Of a stretch of DNA of 64,000 nucleotides, positions 54,702 to 64,000 are shown in pieces (positions within the stretch are counted from its first letter, which is position 1; every line of letters begins with the position of its first letter). Made by a program: the position numbers and the translations under genes. Below the pieces are notes generated by a model that saw nothing but the letters and a program-made list of their open reading frames with translations, was not told where the DNA came from and ran no database searches. Origin of the DNA: Alteromonadales bacterium alter-6D02 (GTDB lineage Bacteria > Pseudomonadota > Gammaproteobacteria > Enterobacterales > Psychrobiaceae); assembly GCA_002835545.1 (NCBI GenBank), contig PIZK01000006.1, forward strand, positions 1 to 64,000, read 5' to 3'.

Positions 54702-55757
54702 ATGTATTACCAAACTGACGACGTTAACATAGATCAAATTAAAGAATTACTACCACCAGTTGCTTTATTAGAGCGATTTCCATTGAGCCAAGTGGCATCA
54801 AAAACTGTATTTGACGCGCGTCAGGCAACTCATAACATTTTAAGCGGTAAAGATGACCGATTATTAGTGGTTATTGGCCCATGTTCCATCCATGACCCTA
54901 AAGCAGCTTTAGAGTATGCCAATCGTTTAGCAACCCTTCGCGATGAGTTAAAAGCGGATCTTGAAATCGTAATGCGTGTCTATTTCGAAAAGCCTCGTAC
55001 GACCGTTGGCTGGAAAGGAATGATCAATGACCCTTATATGGATAATAGCTGTAAGCTCAATGATGGCTTACGAATGGCTCGCGAACTATTACTGAATGTA
55101 AATGAATTAGGGTTACCAACTGCTGGTGAGTTTTTAGATATGATCACACCACAATATTACGGTGATCTGATGAGCTGGGGTGCAATCGGCGCACGAACAA
55201 CAGAATCACAGGTCCACCGAGAACTAGCTTCAGGCATGTCATGCCCTGTTGGTTTTAAAAATGGTACTGACGGTACGATTAAAGTTGCCATTGACGCTGT
55301 TGGTGCCGCCAGTGCACCACACAACTTCTTATCAGTCACTAAATATGGTCACTCAGCAATCGTTCAAACCGCAGGTAATGAAGACTGTCATGTCATTCTG
55401 CGTGGCGGAAAAGAGCCCAATTACTCAAGCAGTCATGTAAAAAGCGTGAATGAGCAGCTAACCGCAGCAAAACTGCCAAATAACATCATGATTGACTTTA
55501 GCCATGCCAATAGTTCAAAGCAGTTTAAGCGTCAATTGGACGTTGCTACTGACGTCAGTGCACAAATGAGTGCCGGTGATAAATCTATCTTTGGTGTAAT
55601 GATTGAGAGCCACTTAGTTGAAGGCCGTCAAGATATCATCGATGGTAGCGCTGCAGTTTACGGACAAAGTGTTACTGATGCATGTATCGGATGGAGTGAT
55701 ACCGAGCAAGTGTTGCGTCAACTAGCAGCTGCGGTACAGGCAAGACGCAAGGCCTAA
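54702..55757 (+). CDS. aroG: 3-deoxy-7-phosphoheptulonate synthase, AroG type
   Basis: This is the first shikimate step, condensing PEP and erythrose 4-phosphate. The 351 residues closely follow E. coli AroG (350), including the N-terminal Y-x-T-D-D-V-N-I-D-Q-I-K-E-L-L-P-P, metal cysteine in G-P-C-S-I-H-D-P, K-P-R-T-T-V-G-W-K-G and D-F-S-H-A-N-S-S-K. The start at 54702 gives the AroG-like M-Y-Y-Q-T-D-D; the frame extends 15 codons upstream. AroG is the phenylalanine-sensitive isozyme in E. coli; the same sensitivity is inferred. I see no clear TyrR box or leader peptide. Confidence 0.93.
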   Translation: MYYQTDDVNIDQIKELLPPVALLERFPLSQVASKTVFDARQATHNILSGKDDRLLVVIGPCSIHDPKAALEYANRLATLRDELKADLEIVMRVYFEKPRTTVGWKGMINDPYMDNSCKLNDGLRMARELLLNVNELGLPTAGEFLDMITPQYYGDLMSWGAIGARTTESQVHRELASGMSCPVGFKNGTDGTIKVAIDAVGAASAPHNFLSVTKYGHSAIVQTAGNEDCHVILRGGKEPNYSSSHVKSVNEQLTAAKLPNNIMIDFSHANSSKQFKRQLDVATDVSAQMSAGDKSIFGVMIESHLVEGRQDIIDGSAAVYGQSVTDACIGWSDTEQVLRQLAAAVQARRKA

Positions 55758-55864
55758 CCAAACCCTTTGTGATGACTCAACTTAGTGGGTCATCACAAAC
55801 AAACCCTTCCGCGTCCGTGGAACTGTGGTAAAATTCATCCTCTTTTACCAGCAAGCTAAAAACC

Positions 55865-56770
55865 ATGTCACAACAAAACGAATCATCAGGTATCCGAGTT
55901 AATAAGTTTCTCAGTGAGGTAGGCTACTGCTCACGCCGCGAAGCGGATAAGTTTATTGACTTAGGGATAATCACAATTAATGGTGAAAAAGTGGTGATGG
56001 GCATGAAAGTTCAGCCCGGTGATGAAGTTCGGGTTAGCGGCAAGCTAGTTGGCTCAAAAGCCAAGCCGGTGTATTTAGCACTAAATAAACCGCAAGGCAT
56101 CACCTGTACCACCGATCAGCACATTGATGGCAACATTGTCGATTTTGTTAACTTTCCAGAACGAATATTTCCAATAGGCCGCTTAGATAAGCCTTCTGAA
56201 GGGCTTATTTTATTAACTAATGATGGTGACATCGTTAATAAAATCTTACGTGCTGGTAACAACCACGAAAAAGAATATGTAGTCACTGTCGATAAAGCTA
56301 TCGATAGCCGCTTTATTGCCGGAATGAGTAATGGTGTGCCCATTCTCGATACAGTCACCAATAAATGTAAAGTCGAGCAAACAGGCCCACGTAGTTTTAA
56401 TATAATTCTGACGCAAGGTCTTAACCGCCAAATTCGCCGCATGTGTGAACATTTTGGTTTTCGGGTGCGTAAGCTAAAGCGTATGCGAATCATGAATATT
56501 TCGGTGGATAATATCGCCACTGGCCAATGGCGTCACCTCACGAAATCTGAAATGCGTGAGTTGAATATGCTGATTGCCGATTCGAAGAAGACTGCCGAAT
56601 GTAGTGATGCTAAACCTAAACAGGCTCAAGCGACAACTACTCCTTATAACGATAAGAGAAAGTCATTTTCAAAATCGCGCAGTGGCGATAAACGCCCACG
56701 CTCAGATAGCTTCAAAAAGCGTACTCCGAAGAAAGAGAAATACGCTTATACACCAAAAAAGAAAGATTAA
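55865..56770 (+). CDS. rluF: 23S rRNA pseudouridine(2604) synthase RluF
   Basis: This 301-residue RsuA/RluB/E/F-type synthase has an N-terminal S4 domain (R-V-N-K-F-L-S-E-V-G-Y-C-S-R-R-E-A-D), catalytic aspartate in F-P-I-G-R-L-D-K, and Q-G-L-N-R-Q-I-R-R-M-C-E-H-F-G. It ends in a basic K/R/S-rich tail of about 65 residues. Similarity to E. coli RluF (I-V-D-F-V-N, G-V-P-I-L, R-I-M-N) is close. It modifies U2604 of 23S rRNA. It converges on the LysE gene with 12 bases between stops. Confidence 0.92.
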   Translation: MSQQNESSGIRVNKFLSEVGYCSRREADKFIDLGIITINGEKVVMGMKVQPGDEVRVSGKLVGSKAKPVYLALNKPQGITCTTDQHIDGNIVDFVNFPERIFPIGRLDKPSEGLILLTNDGDIVNKILRAGNNHEKEYVVTVDKAIDSRFIAGMSNGVPILDTVTNKCKVEQTGPRSFNIILTQGLNRQIRRMCEHFGFRVRKLKRMRIMNISVDNIATGQWRHLTKSEMRELNMLIADSKKTAECSDAKPKQAQATTTPYNDKRKSFSKSRSGDKRPRSDSFKKRTPKKEKYAYTPKKKD

Positions 56771-56782
56771 TCGCTATGGGTT

Positions 56783-57409
56783 TTACAGCAATAACGAACA
56801 GGCAAGACTAATAAAGATAACGCCACTAATGCGGTCTAACCAAAGCTGAGCACTGGGGTGGTGCCTGAAGTAGCCCGCAATTTTATCGCCAAAGTGAACA
56901 TAACTTAAGTCAATTGGCAGTGCAAATATAGGGTAAAGCAAACCAAAAATCGCCATTTGTACCATACTTGGCGTATCCAAAGATGGGTCAACGAATTGCG
57001 GAATAAACGCAATAAAGAATAATGCGACTTTCGGGTTCAGCACTTCAGTTAATAACGCTTGTGAAAAGACACTTTTTGACTTTTTATCAACCGTCACCGT
57101 GTCTGAATCAACGGTCTGCGTAAAGCTGTCCTTAATAGCCATCACACCAAGATAAACAAGATAGGCCGCCCCTAGATATAATACGGCTTGATAAGCTTGT
57201 GGCGAGGTCTTGAGTATCGCCGATAACCCTAGTACTGCGAAGATGGTATGAATAACGCCAGCAGTAGCAAAGCCTGCAGCACTGGCGATGCCCGCACTTT
57301 TCCCTTTAGCAAAAGTCTGAGCCATCAAAAACGCATTGGAAGGCCCCGGACTCACCGCCAAGATAATACTAATAGTAAAAAATGAAATCAGCGATTCAAT
57401 ACTAATCAT
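56783..57409 (-). CDS. LysE family amino-acid exporter
   Basis: This 208-residue inner-membrane protein has about six hydrophobic helices and the RhtB/LysE signature S-P-G-P-S-N-A-F near residue 22, with the basic loop after TM3 (Y-L-G-V-M-A-I-K-D). Members export threonine, homoserine or similar amino acids; the substrate here is unknown. It begins four bases after the stop of the FAD-dependent gene, so the two probably share a transcript. Confidence 0.9.
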   Translation of the reverse strand: MISIESLISFFTISIILAVSPGPSNAFLMAQTFAKGKSAGIASAAGFATAGVIHTIFAVLGLSAILKTSPQAYQAVLYLGAAYLVYLGVMAIKDSFTQTVDSDTVTVDKKSKSVFSQALLTEVLNPKVALFFIAFIPQFVDPSLDTPSMVQMAIFGLLYPIFALPIDLSYVHFGDKIAGYFRHHPSAQLWLDRISGVIFISLACSLLL

Positions 57410-57412
57410 TGC

Positions 57413-59041
57413 TTATGACGCTCTTGTTCCACCATCAACTTCTTCACCATTAATCGATAAGGCAATAGCTTCTGCAACCTTTATCCCATCAATCGCCGCA
57501 GACAGAATACCTCCGGCATAACCCGCACCTTCACCAGCAGGGAATAACCCTTGCGTGTTCAAGCTTTGGAAGGTGTTATCACGCTTAATACAAACCGGTG
57601 AAGAGGTACGTGTTTCAACGGCAGTTAGGGTTGCATCATCCATAGCAAAACCATGGATTTTCCGATTAAACGCAGGAATTGCTTCACGCAATGCTTCATT
57701 ACAATACTCAGGTAGTAATCCAGTTAAATCAGTTAATTTAACCCCAGGCTTATATGAAGGTTCAACCTCACCAACAGCCTCAGTGCTTTTTCCTTTCAGG
57801 AAATCACCCACTAATTGCATCGGCGCCTCATAAGTTTCACCACCTAACTTATAAGCAGCACTTTCAAGCTGACGCTGGAAATCGATACCTGCCAGAGGGC
57901 TGCCAGGGTAATCAGACGGGTCAATACCAACAACAATGGCGCTATTGGCATTCATTTCATTACGCGAATACTGACTCATGCCGTTAGTTACCACACGATT
58001 CTCTTCTGAGGTCGCCGCCACAACAGTGCCACCAGGGCACATACAGAAGCTGTACACCGAACGTCCATTTTTACAGTGATGTACCAATTTATAATCTGCA
58101 GCCCCTAGAATAGGATGCCCCGCATTTTTACCGAACAATGCTTGGTCAATGAGAGATTGACGGTGCTCCACACGAAAACCAACAGAAAACGGCTTAGCTT
58201 CAATATAAACGCCCTTATCATGAATCATTTGGAAGGTATCACGAGCGCTGTGACCAACCGCTAATGCAACGTGTTTAGATTTTAATACTTCACCACAAGC
58301 AAGTGTTACACCTTGGATTTGACCATCTACAATATCTAAATCATCAACACGAGCACTAAAGCGGATTTCACCGCCTAATTCAATGATCTTTGCGCGCATC
58401 TTTTCAACCATAGTCACCAGTTTAAAAGTTCCAATATGCGGTTTACTCACATATAGAATCTCTTCTGGAGCACCAGCTTCAACAAACTCATTAAGCACTT
58501 TACGACCATAATGTTTCTTATCTTTTACTTGGCTATAAAGCTTACCGTCTGAGAAAGTCCCTGCACCACCTTCACCGTATTGCACGTTTGATTCAGTATT
58601 GAGGGTTTTCTTTCGCCAGAAACCAAAAGTATCTTTAGTACGCTCGCGCACTTCCTTACCACGGTCTAAGATGATTGGTCGGTAGCCCATTTGGGCTAAC
58701 ACTAACCCAGTAAAGATACCACAAGGACCAAAACCAATAACAATAGGTCGTTCACCTAAGTCTTGTGGTGCTTGCGCCACGAACTTGTAAGTCATATCAG
58801 GACTACGTTTAATCGACGAGTTTTTTTCGAACTGTTGTAGCAGCGACTCATCATCTGTCGTTTTCACATCAACAGTGTATAACAACACAATGTTACGCTT
58901 TTTACGTGCATCGATACCACGACGGAAGACTGTTGTTTCTAGCAATTGCTCACCACGAATTTTTAAAGTGAACATAATAAGATTGGTTAAATCTTCTTCG
59001 GTGTGATCTAACGCTAATTTAAGGTTTGATAGACGAATCAT
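57413..59041 (-). CDS. FAD-dependent dehydrogenase, COG2509 type
   Basis: This 542-residue cytosolic flavoprotein has an N-terminal RNA-binding-like or ferredoxin-like domain (about 1-90), the FAD motif I-G-F-G-P-C-G-I-F-T-G near 100, a G-E-G-G-A-G-T-F-S-D-G-K-L segment, S-F-C-M-C-P-G-G-T-V, and a C-terminal G-E-G-A-G-Y-A-G-G-I. It belongs to an uncharacterised family related to thiazole-synthase and HI0933-like flavoproteins; the reaction is unknown. The ATG at 59039-59041 has GGAAG upstream; the frame extends 17 more codons. It precedes the LysE gene by three bases. Confidence 0.85.
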   Translation of the reverse strand: MIRLSNLKLALDHTEEDLTNLIMFTLKIRGEQLLETTVFRRGIDARKKRNIVLLYTVDVKTTDDESLLQQFEKNSSIKRSPDMTYKFVAQAPQDLGERPIVIGFGPCGIFTGLVLAQMGYRPIILDRGKEVRERTKDTFGFWRKKTLNTESNVQYGEGGAGTFSDGKLYSQVKDKKHYGRKVLNEFVEAGAPEEILYVSKPHIGTFKLVTMVEKMRAKIIELGGEIRFSARVDDLDIVDGQIQGVTLACGEVLKSKHVALAVGHSARDTFQMIHDKGVYIEAKPFSVGFRVEHRQSLIDQALFGKNAGHPILGAADYKLVHHCKNGRSVYSFCMCPGGTVVAATSEENRVVTNGMSQYSRNEMNANSAIVVGIDPSDYPGSPLAGIDFQRQLESAAYKLGGETYEAPMQLVGDFLKGKSTEAVGEVEPSYKPGVKLTDLTGLLPEYCNEALREAIPAFNRKIHGFAMDDATLTAVETRTSSPVCIKRDNTFQSLNTQGLFPAGEGAGYAGGILSAAIDGIKVAEAIALSINGEEVDGGTRAS

Positions 59042-59301
59042 GGTGGCTTCCAAAGTAACTAATATCGATAGCAAGACGAGTAGCTTGCTCAAGTATCTGA
59101 GTCAATTTTGCTATAGTAAAACGAGATGGCGCTATTGTACGTTATTTTATCGGCAACCGTGATCAAATTGCAGGGTCTAGTTGGCAGATTTTTAATTATT
59201 CACGGAAGGGAATTGAAATAACGGCCACACAAGGTATGATCGCGCTCCTTAATCAATCGAATGAAATGAGTTCAACTGACTCATTCACAGCGGAGGCACT
59301 T

Positions 59302-59628
59302 ATGGCATTTGTCGTTACAGATAACTGTATTCAATGTAAATATACTGACTGCGTTGCTGTTTGTCCTGCTGACGCCTTTCATGAAGGACCAAACTTTCTG
59401 GCGATCAATCCGGTTGACTGCATAGACTGTGAATTATGTGTTCCAGAGTGCCCTGCTAATGCCATCTTTCAAGAAGACGAATTACCTGCCGACCAGCAAC
59501 AATACCTAGAGCTTAATGCAGAGCTGTCTGAAGTATGGCCTAAAATCACCGAAGTGATTGCGCCTTTAGAAGACGCAGACCAACATAATGGCACACCAAA
59601 TAAGATCGAAAAACTTATTATCGAATAG
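59302..59628 (+). CDS. fdxA: Seven-iron ferredoxin FdxA
   Basis: This 108-residue ferredoxin has the FdI pattern: C9, C17 and C50 for the [3Fe-4S] cluster and C21, C40, C43 and C46 for the [4Fe-4S] cluster, plus the long C-terminal extension with L[11 protein letters not shown]. It is a low-potential cytosolic electron carrier; its partner is unknown, though the divergent FAD enzyme is a candidate. The ATG at 59302 has a strong GGAGG five bases upstream. The frame runs 22 codons further but lacks family similarity. Confidence 0.94.
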   Translation: MAFVVTDNCIQCKYTDCVAVCPADAFHEGPNFLAINPVDCIDCELCVPECPANAIFQEDELPADQQQYLELNAELSEVWPKITEVIAPLEDADQHNGTPNKIEKLIIE

Positions 59629-59669
59629 CTTTCTAGCCTCCTTTGGCTAACAAAAGTTAATAATAAGCT

Positions 59670-61181
59670 CTAGTGCTTATCTTTAAAATTATTTGCAATA
59701 TCAATAAATATTTCTTCGCAAGCAAGAAATGCTTCAACTACACGAGGGTCAAAGTGCTGACCATCACCTTTTAAAATAATCTCTTTTGCTTGCAGATGAC
59801 TAAATGCAGGCTTGTAAACACGCTTACTTAATAATGCGTCATAAACATCAGCTAATGCCATTAGACGACCCGATAATGGAATATCGTCCCCACGCAAGCC
59901 ATTCGGATAACCAGAACCGTCCCATTTCTCATGATGCGAAACTGCTATTTCTCGTGCATAACGTAAAAATGAATTAGATCCCATTTGTTGTTCCGCCACT
60001 TGCAAAGCATCTGACCCTAACTGAGCATGTGTTTTCATGATGGTAAACTCTTCATCAGTTAACTTACCCGGCTTCAATAAAATACTATCAACGATACCCA
60101 CTTTACCGACGTCATGTAATGGTGCAGATTTATAGAGTAGGTCAATTACTTCATCATCGAGGTCAGCACTAAAGTCGGGGTGATGCTGTAAGTACTCTGC
60201 AAGCACTTTGACATAGCGTTGGGTTCTTAAAATGTGTGCTCCAGTTTCATTATCACGAGTTTCAGCCAATGAAGCTAACGCCAAAATTGACGCATCACGG
60301 GTAAGCTTTAACTCATCCTGCGAAGCTTGAAGTCCAGCAATCATTTGGTTGGTACCTTGAGCCATCAAGCCAAACTCATCAACGCTAACCACAGGTACTC
60401 GCTGGGTTAGATCGCCTTGCCCGACAGCTGACATCACTTGCGTTTGCTGTGAGAAATACAAGTTGAGGTTCTTAGTGTAAGAGAAGATGATTCGCACTGT
60501 ATAAAGCAACATGGTAGTAATAATCACAGCAACTTCGAGTAAAATACTCATGCTAGCTTGTTTTTGTGTTAAACGAGAGCCCTCTCCATAGAGCCAATAC
60601 AAGTCTTTATTAATTACTAGAAAAATCACCACACCCAGTGACACTAAAATAGTAATCGCCATCGCGCTAAATTTTTTAGCAAAGGATAATAAACCGCCAT
60701 TAAGATTCAATTGCTGGTCATTAGCAATCAAATACTTAACCAGCTGTCGCTCACTGTTCAGTGCTAAATCACTGGCGACAAATAAACCTAATAACAAAAT
60801 ACCTATCAAACTTTTGCCACTGCTATGCCAGGGCGCATCATACGTTAAGATATTTGCGAGGGTAAAACCAACAGCCGCTAGTGCAAATAAAGCGATATCA
60901 AGATTAAATTGTTGACGAACCCGCGATTGAAACGGAGAATTATTAATGACTCTAGCAAAGAGCACTAATCGAATCGGGTAAACCAGTATTATTGGTAAGG
61001 CGAGGTGCAAGGGAGTCAATGACGCTAGTAAAGGACAAACTTGATAAGCATAAACAGCAAATAACAACGCAGCAATAGCATAATGAAGCAATGGAAAATA
61101 CTGTGAATTGACCGTATTAAGAGACTCTCTATTGCTCAGTTGTTTTTCAATAGTAAGCGATTGTTGCGCTTGCATAGGCAC
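59670..61181 (-). CDS. Membrane-anchored HD-GYP c-di-GMP phosphodiesterase
   Basis: The 503 residues hold about six transmembrane helices (about 30-235), a HAMP domain (Q-V-M-S-A-V-G-Q-G-D-L-T-Q-R-V) and an HD-GYP domain (about 295-490). The catalytic residues are intact: H-D-V-G-K-V-G-I, H-H-E-K-W-D-G-S-G-Y-P and the late L-A-D-V-Y-D-A-L. It should hydrolyse c-di-GMP in response to a membrane or periplasmic signal. This contrasts with the degenerate GGDEF/EAL protein at 36495-39230. It is a single-gene unit convergent with fdxA. Confidence 0.9.
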   Translation of the reverse strand: MPMQAQQSLTIEKQLSNRESLNTVNSQYFPLLHYAIAALLFAVYAYQVCPLLASLTPLHLALPIILVYPIRLVLFARVINNSPFQSRVRQQFNLDIALFALAAVGFTLANILTYDAPWHSSGKSLIGILLLGLFVASDLALNSERQLVKYLIANDQQLNLNGGLLSFAKKFSAMAITILVSLGVVIFLVINKDLYWLYGEGSRLTQKQASMSILLEVAVIITTMLLYTVRIIFSYTKNLNLYFSQQTQVMSAVGQGDLTQRVPVVSVDEFGLMAQGTNQMIAGLQASQDELKLTRDASILALASLAETRDNETGAHILRTQRYVKVLAEYLQHHPDFSADLDDEVIDLLYKSAPLHDVGKVGIVDSILLKPGKLTDEEFTIMKTHAQLGSDALQVAEQQMGSNSFLRYAREIAVSHHEKWDGSGYPNGLRGDDIPLSGRLMALADVYDALLSKRVYKPAFSHLQAKEIILKGDGQHFDPRVVEAFLACEEIFIDIANNFKDKH

Positions 61182-61310
61182 TCCTTAGCGATTATCCAGT
61201 GAACTATTTATTTATAAATAGTAATCATTTCGTATTAAACTTTTTAGATTACTTCACTAGACCGACCTTAGTCTATTAATCTTTCCGAGATGGATATTTT
61301 TTTCAGATAA

Positions 61311-61336
61311 AAAAAAGGCTGTCGATGAGACAGCCC
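61311..61336 (-). terminator. Intrinsic terminator after typA
   Basis: On the minus strand GGCTGTC (61336-61330) pairs with GACAGCC (61324-61318) around a five-base loop and runs into seven Ts. Confidence 0.9.
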
Positions 61337-61367
61337 TTAATAGTAGTGCGTATGAGCAACGTTATTA

Positions 61368-63194
61368 TTAACGTGCTGCGCGCTTACGTTCGTTTTCTTT
61401 CAGCAATTTCTTACGGATACGAATGCTTGCAGGTGTTACTTCTACTAACTCATCATCATCGATGAACTCAAGTGCTTGCTCAAGTGTATAGATGATTGGC
61501 GGCGTTAATACTTGCGCTTCATCAGTACCTGATGAACGAACGTTAGTTAACTGCTTACCTTTAAGTGCGTTAACTGTTAAGTCGTTATCACGGCTATGAA
61601 TACCTAACACTTGGCCTTCATAAATTTCTTCAGCATGACTTGTGAATAAACGACCACGTTGTTGTAAGTTAAATAATGCGTAAGTTAATGCTTTACCCGT
61701 TGCATTAGAAATCAATACACCGTTAGAACGTTGACCGATGTCGCCGCCTTTATGCTCAGCATACTCTTCAAACGTATGGTATAGAAGACCAGAACCAGAA
61801 GTCATTGACATGAACTCTGTTTGGAAACCAATTAAACCACGAGAAGGCATATCGAAGTCGATACGTACACGGCCTTTTCCGTCAAGCTGCATGTCACACA
61901 TTACCGCTTTACGTAAACCTAACTTCTCCATTACTGTACCTTGATGCTCTTCTTCAACATCAACAGTAACTTTTTCCATTGGCTCCATTAGTACGCCATC
62001 AACTTCTTTGATGATTACTTCTGGACGAGAGATTGCTAACTCGAAACCTTCACGACGCATTGTTTCAATTAAAACACCTAGATGAAGCTCACCACGACCC
62101 GATACACGGAACTTATCAGGATCATCACCCTCTTCAACACGTAAAGCTACGTTATGTACTAACTCTTGCTCTAAACGCTCGTGGATATTACGTGAAGTAA
62201 CAAACTTACCTTCTTTACCAGCAAATGGAGAATTGTTTACTTGGAAAGTCATGGTTACTGTTGGTTCATCAACGCTTAGTGCTGGTAATGGCTCTACATT
62301 GTCTACCGCACAAATTGTGTCAGAGATTTTTAATTCGCCTAAACCGGTGATTGCAACGATGTTACCCGCATGCGCCTCATCAACTTCATCACGATCTAAA
62401 CCTAAGTAACCTAGCACCGTACCGACTTTACCTTTACGCACAGAACCGTCAGCCATAGAGATAGATACTTGTTGGTTTGGCTTAACCACACCGCGTTTGA
62501 TACGACCAACACCGATTACACCAACGTATGAGTTATAATCTAGCTGTGAGATTTGCATCTGGAAATCGCCATCTGAGTTAGCATCAGGAGATGATACATT
62601 CTCTAAGATAGCTTCAAATAATGGTTCCATGTTATCTGTTTGAACGTCAGCATCCATAGAAGCCCAACCGTTTAAAGCTGAAGCATAAACAACAGTAAAG
62701 TCTAACTGCTCATCTGTTGCACCAAGATTGTCAAATAAATCGAAGATTTGATCCATAACCCAATCAGGACGAGCGCCAGGGCGATCAATCTTATTAATTA
62801 CAACGATTGGCTTAAGGCCTTGAGCAAATGCTTTTTGTGTTACGAAGCGTGTTTGAGGCATTGGACCATCAACAGCATCTACTAGTAATAGTACCGAATC
62901 AACCATCGACATAATACGTTCTACTTCACCACCGAAATCGGCGTGTCCAGGAGTATCTACGATGTTAATACGGTGGCCATCCCAGTTAATGGCAGTTGGT
63001 TTTGCCAAAATGGTAATGCCGCGCTCTTTTTCAAGATCGTTTGAATCCATTACACGCTCTTCAGCTTCGCCGCGTGATTCAACCGTACCAGATTGTGCTA
63101 GCAATTTGTCAACCAGAGTTGTTTTACCATGGTCAACGTGAGCAATGATTGCAACGTTACGCAACTTGCTGATATCAGTAATATTATTTGACAT
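61368..63194 (-). CDS. typA: Translational GTPase TypA/BipA
   Basis: This is a ribosome-binding GTPase of the EF-G family needed for growth in cold and stress and for 50S assembly. Its 608 residues (E. coli 607) show G1 A-H-V-D-H-G-K-T-T (18-26), G2 with R-G-I-T-I-L, G3 [12 protein letters not shown]4 N-K-I-D, and the BipA-specific C-terminal domain. It is divergent from glnA, as in E. coli. AGGCGAAAAGT precedes the ATG, just below a stable leader hairpin. Confidence 0.97.
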   Translation of the reverse strand: MSNNITDISKLRNVAIIAHVDHGKTTLVDKLLAQSGTVESRGEAEERVMDSNDLEKERGITILAKPTAINWDGHRINIVDTPGHADFGGEVERIMSMVDSVLLLVDAVDGPMPQTRFVTQKAFAQGLKPIVVINKIDRPGARPDWVMDQIFDLFDNLGATDEQLDFTVVYASALNGWASMDADVQTDNMEPLFEAILENVSSPDANSDGDFQMQISQLDYNSYVGVIGVGRIKRGVVKPNQQVSISMADGSVRKGKVGTVLGYLGLDRDEVDEAHAGNIVAITGLGELKISDTICAVDNVEPLPALSVDEPTVTMTFQVNNSPFAGKEGKFVTSRNIHERLEQELVHNVALRVEEGDDPDKFRVSGRGELHLGVLIETMRREGFELAISRPEVIIKEVDGVLMEPMEKVTVDVEEEHQGTVMEKLGLRKAVMCDMQLDGKGRVRIDFDMPSRGLIGFQTEFMSMTSGSGLLYHTFEEYAEHKGGDIGQRSNGVLISNATGKALTYALFNLQQRGRLFTSHAEEIYEGQVLGIHSRDNDLTVNALKGKQLTNVRSSGTDEAQVLTPPIIYTLEQALEFIDDDELVEVTPASIRIRKKLLKENERKRAAR

Positions 63195-63211
63195 ACTTTT
63201 CGCCTAAACGG

Positions 63212-63237
63212 GAATAACCAGCAACACGCTGTTATTC
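63212..63237 (-). promoter_or_regulatory. Hairpin in the typA leader
   Basis: GAATAACAGC and GCTG-G-TTATTC pair around GTGTT on the minus strand, with one bulged base. The hairpin ends 17 bases before the typA ATG, beside the ribosome site. A TATAAT on this strand at 63372-63377 is a possible promoter, which would give a leader of about 170 bases. Confidence 0.4.
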
Positions 63238-63538
63238 TAGGGTGAACACCAACAGCATTAAGCCCAATTAACTATCTAAATATTGATCAAAAATAACCTC
63301 TAAGTAATCACTACACATCATACTGAGCAATATGTGACCACAAGATTAAATACACCCTATTAAAATTGCTAATTATACCCTTTTGCTATTGGTACAAAAA
63401 TTAGGCGGCAAATTCTACAGACTTGTAGCAGTAAAAGCTATCTATTTAGTCTTAGCGGATCGATGATTGTAGAAAAAATTAGCAATAGTTAGAGCCAAAG
63501 CACACAAGATTTACATCTTGGGGCATGAAATGATTCAA

Positions 63539-63596
63539 ATGCACCAATTAGAGATACGCACCAAACTGGTGCGACACTAGGATCTATTTGGTGCAT
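63539..63596 (+). promoter_or_regulatory. NtrC-type enhancer sites upstream of glnA
   Basis: A perfect palindrome, CGCACCA-AAC-TGGTGCG (63557-63573), matches the NtrC consensus TGCACY-N5-RGTGCA. It is flanked symmetrically by the half-sites ATGCACCAA (63539-63547) and TTGGTGCAT (63588-63596), themselves exact complements. The centre is about 95 bases upstream of the sigma-54 promoter, typical enhancer distance. The rest of 63238-63538 shows no gene. Confidence 0.75.
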
Positions 63597-63657
63597 TGCA
63601 TCGATTTAAAAAATAAACAGATTAAACATTAGCCATAGAATCAAACCCTTACATTAA

Positions 63658-63673
63658 TGGCATGGTTCTGGCT
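63658..63673 (+). promoter_or_regulatory. Sigma-54 promoter of glnA
   Basis: TGGCATGGTTCTGGCT has the GG and GC elements 12 bases apart, as required for -24/-12 promoters, and differs from TGGCAC-N5-TTGCW at two positions. It lies about 50 bases ahead of the glnA ATG, downstream of the NtrC sites. Confidence 0.7.
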
Positions 63674-63723
63674 TTACGTTAAACAATTAAAGTTTGTATT
63701 ACCTAAATTTGAAGGAAACAAAG

Positions 63724-64000
63724 ATGTCTATAGAGAATGTTCTAGAGTTAATTAAAGAGAATGACGTAAAGTTTGTTGATTTACGTTTTACTGACACTAA
63801 AGGTAAAGAGCAGCACATTAGTATCCCATCTCACCAAATCGACGAAGACTTCTTCGAAGATGGTAAAATGTTTGATGGTTCTTCAATCGCTGGTTGGAAA
63901 TCAATCAACGATTCAGACATGGTAATGATGCCTGATCCTGCGACTGCTGTTTTATGTCCATTCACTGACATCCCTACTCTAAACATCCGTTGTGACATCT
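63724..64000 (+). CDS. glnA: Glutamine synthetase type I, N-terminal part (cut by the window edge)
   Basis: The frame opens at ATG 63724 after GAAGGAAACAAAG and is still open at base 64000, so only 92 residues are seen. They read S[29 protein letters not shown], the GlnA beta-grasp domain, then [11 protein letters not shown]-x-I-N-x-S-D-M, which includes the conserved active-site aspartate loop. GlnA assimilates ammonium into glutamine. NtrC sites and a sigma-54 promoter upstream indicate nitrogen control. glnL and glnG probably follow outside the window. Confidence 0.95.
   Translation, partial: MSIENVLELIKENDVKFVDLRFTDTKGKEQHISIPSHQIDEDFFEDGKMFDGSSIAGWKSINDSDMVMMPDPATAVLCPFTDIPTLNIRCDI

Overview
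This AT-rich 64 kb window is chromosomal core sequence from a marine gammaproteobacterium. Gene content and order point to Alteromonadales, most likely a Colwellia/Thalassotalea-type organism. Supporting signs are the mrcA | pilMNOPQ-aroK-aroB-damX-dam block, an ArgH fused to an ArgA-like acetyltransferase, cytochromes c4 and c5, a CRP almost identical to the enteric one, and typA divergent from glnA. The taxonomic assignment is an inference from protein sequence and synteny. I see no prophage, insertion sequence, integron or CRISPR array.

Layout. 1-106: promoter end of an rRNA operon that runs off the left edge. 222-4794: yrdA, the ubiK-aroE-yrdB operon, rep and a cytochrome c5. 5006-5312: tRNA operon Arg(CCG)-His(GTG)-Pro(TGG). 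5394-15669: an interspersed repeat, an OsmC-family gene, a small exported protein, then on the minus strand pilMNOPQ, aroK, aroB, damX and dam. 15883-18387: mrcA (PBP1A). 18517-23234: argC-argB-argF-argH on the minus strand. 23476-29195: YeeZ-like gene, gppA-rhlB, trxA, rho. 29251-30783: small membrane or exported proteins, one of them frameshifted, and msrB. 31212-36127: leuL-leuABCD. 36192-43954: a cytochrome c, a PAS/degenerate GGDEF-EAL protein, DUF3630-srkA, dsbA, rpe-trpS, and a TorF-like porin. 44296-52069: crp, an acyl-CoA dehydrogenase, a chemoreceptor, a methyltransferase with engB, and cytochrome c4. 52070-53482: a 1.4 kb gap without a protein gene. 53483-59628: yihI, DUF2489, aroG, rluF, a LysE exporter, an FAD enzyme and fdxA. 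59670-64000: an HD-GYP protein, typA, and the start of glnA, cut by the window edge.

The most interesting signal is in the 241 bp ahead of argC. A 16-codon reading frame (MSHFISLSKHTFNRRR) ends in three consecutive CGA arginine codons and TAA. Those codons lie inside the 5' arm of a strong hairpin followed by CTTTTC. The 3' arm of that hairpin can pair instead with a later ACCGAC segment. This is the layout expected of a ribosome-mediated arginine attenuator, and a palindrome overlaps the probable -35 box upstream. The leucine operon in the same window has a textbook leuL attenuator, so this mode of control is in use here.

A second candidate is a Csr/Rsm-type small RNA. The long gap between engB/cytochrome c4 and yihI, the place where E. 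coli carries csrC, contains clustered GGA motifs, an intrinsic terminator, and upstream GTAAG/CTTAC half-sites like GacA/UvrY boxes. Other points: a c-di-GMP-type protein with both catalytic signatures eroded next to a cytochrome c gene; a small membrane protein broken at a T7 run; a two-copy intergenic repeat; and an arg cluster with no argG and no divergent argE.
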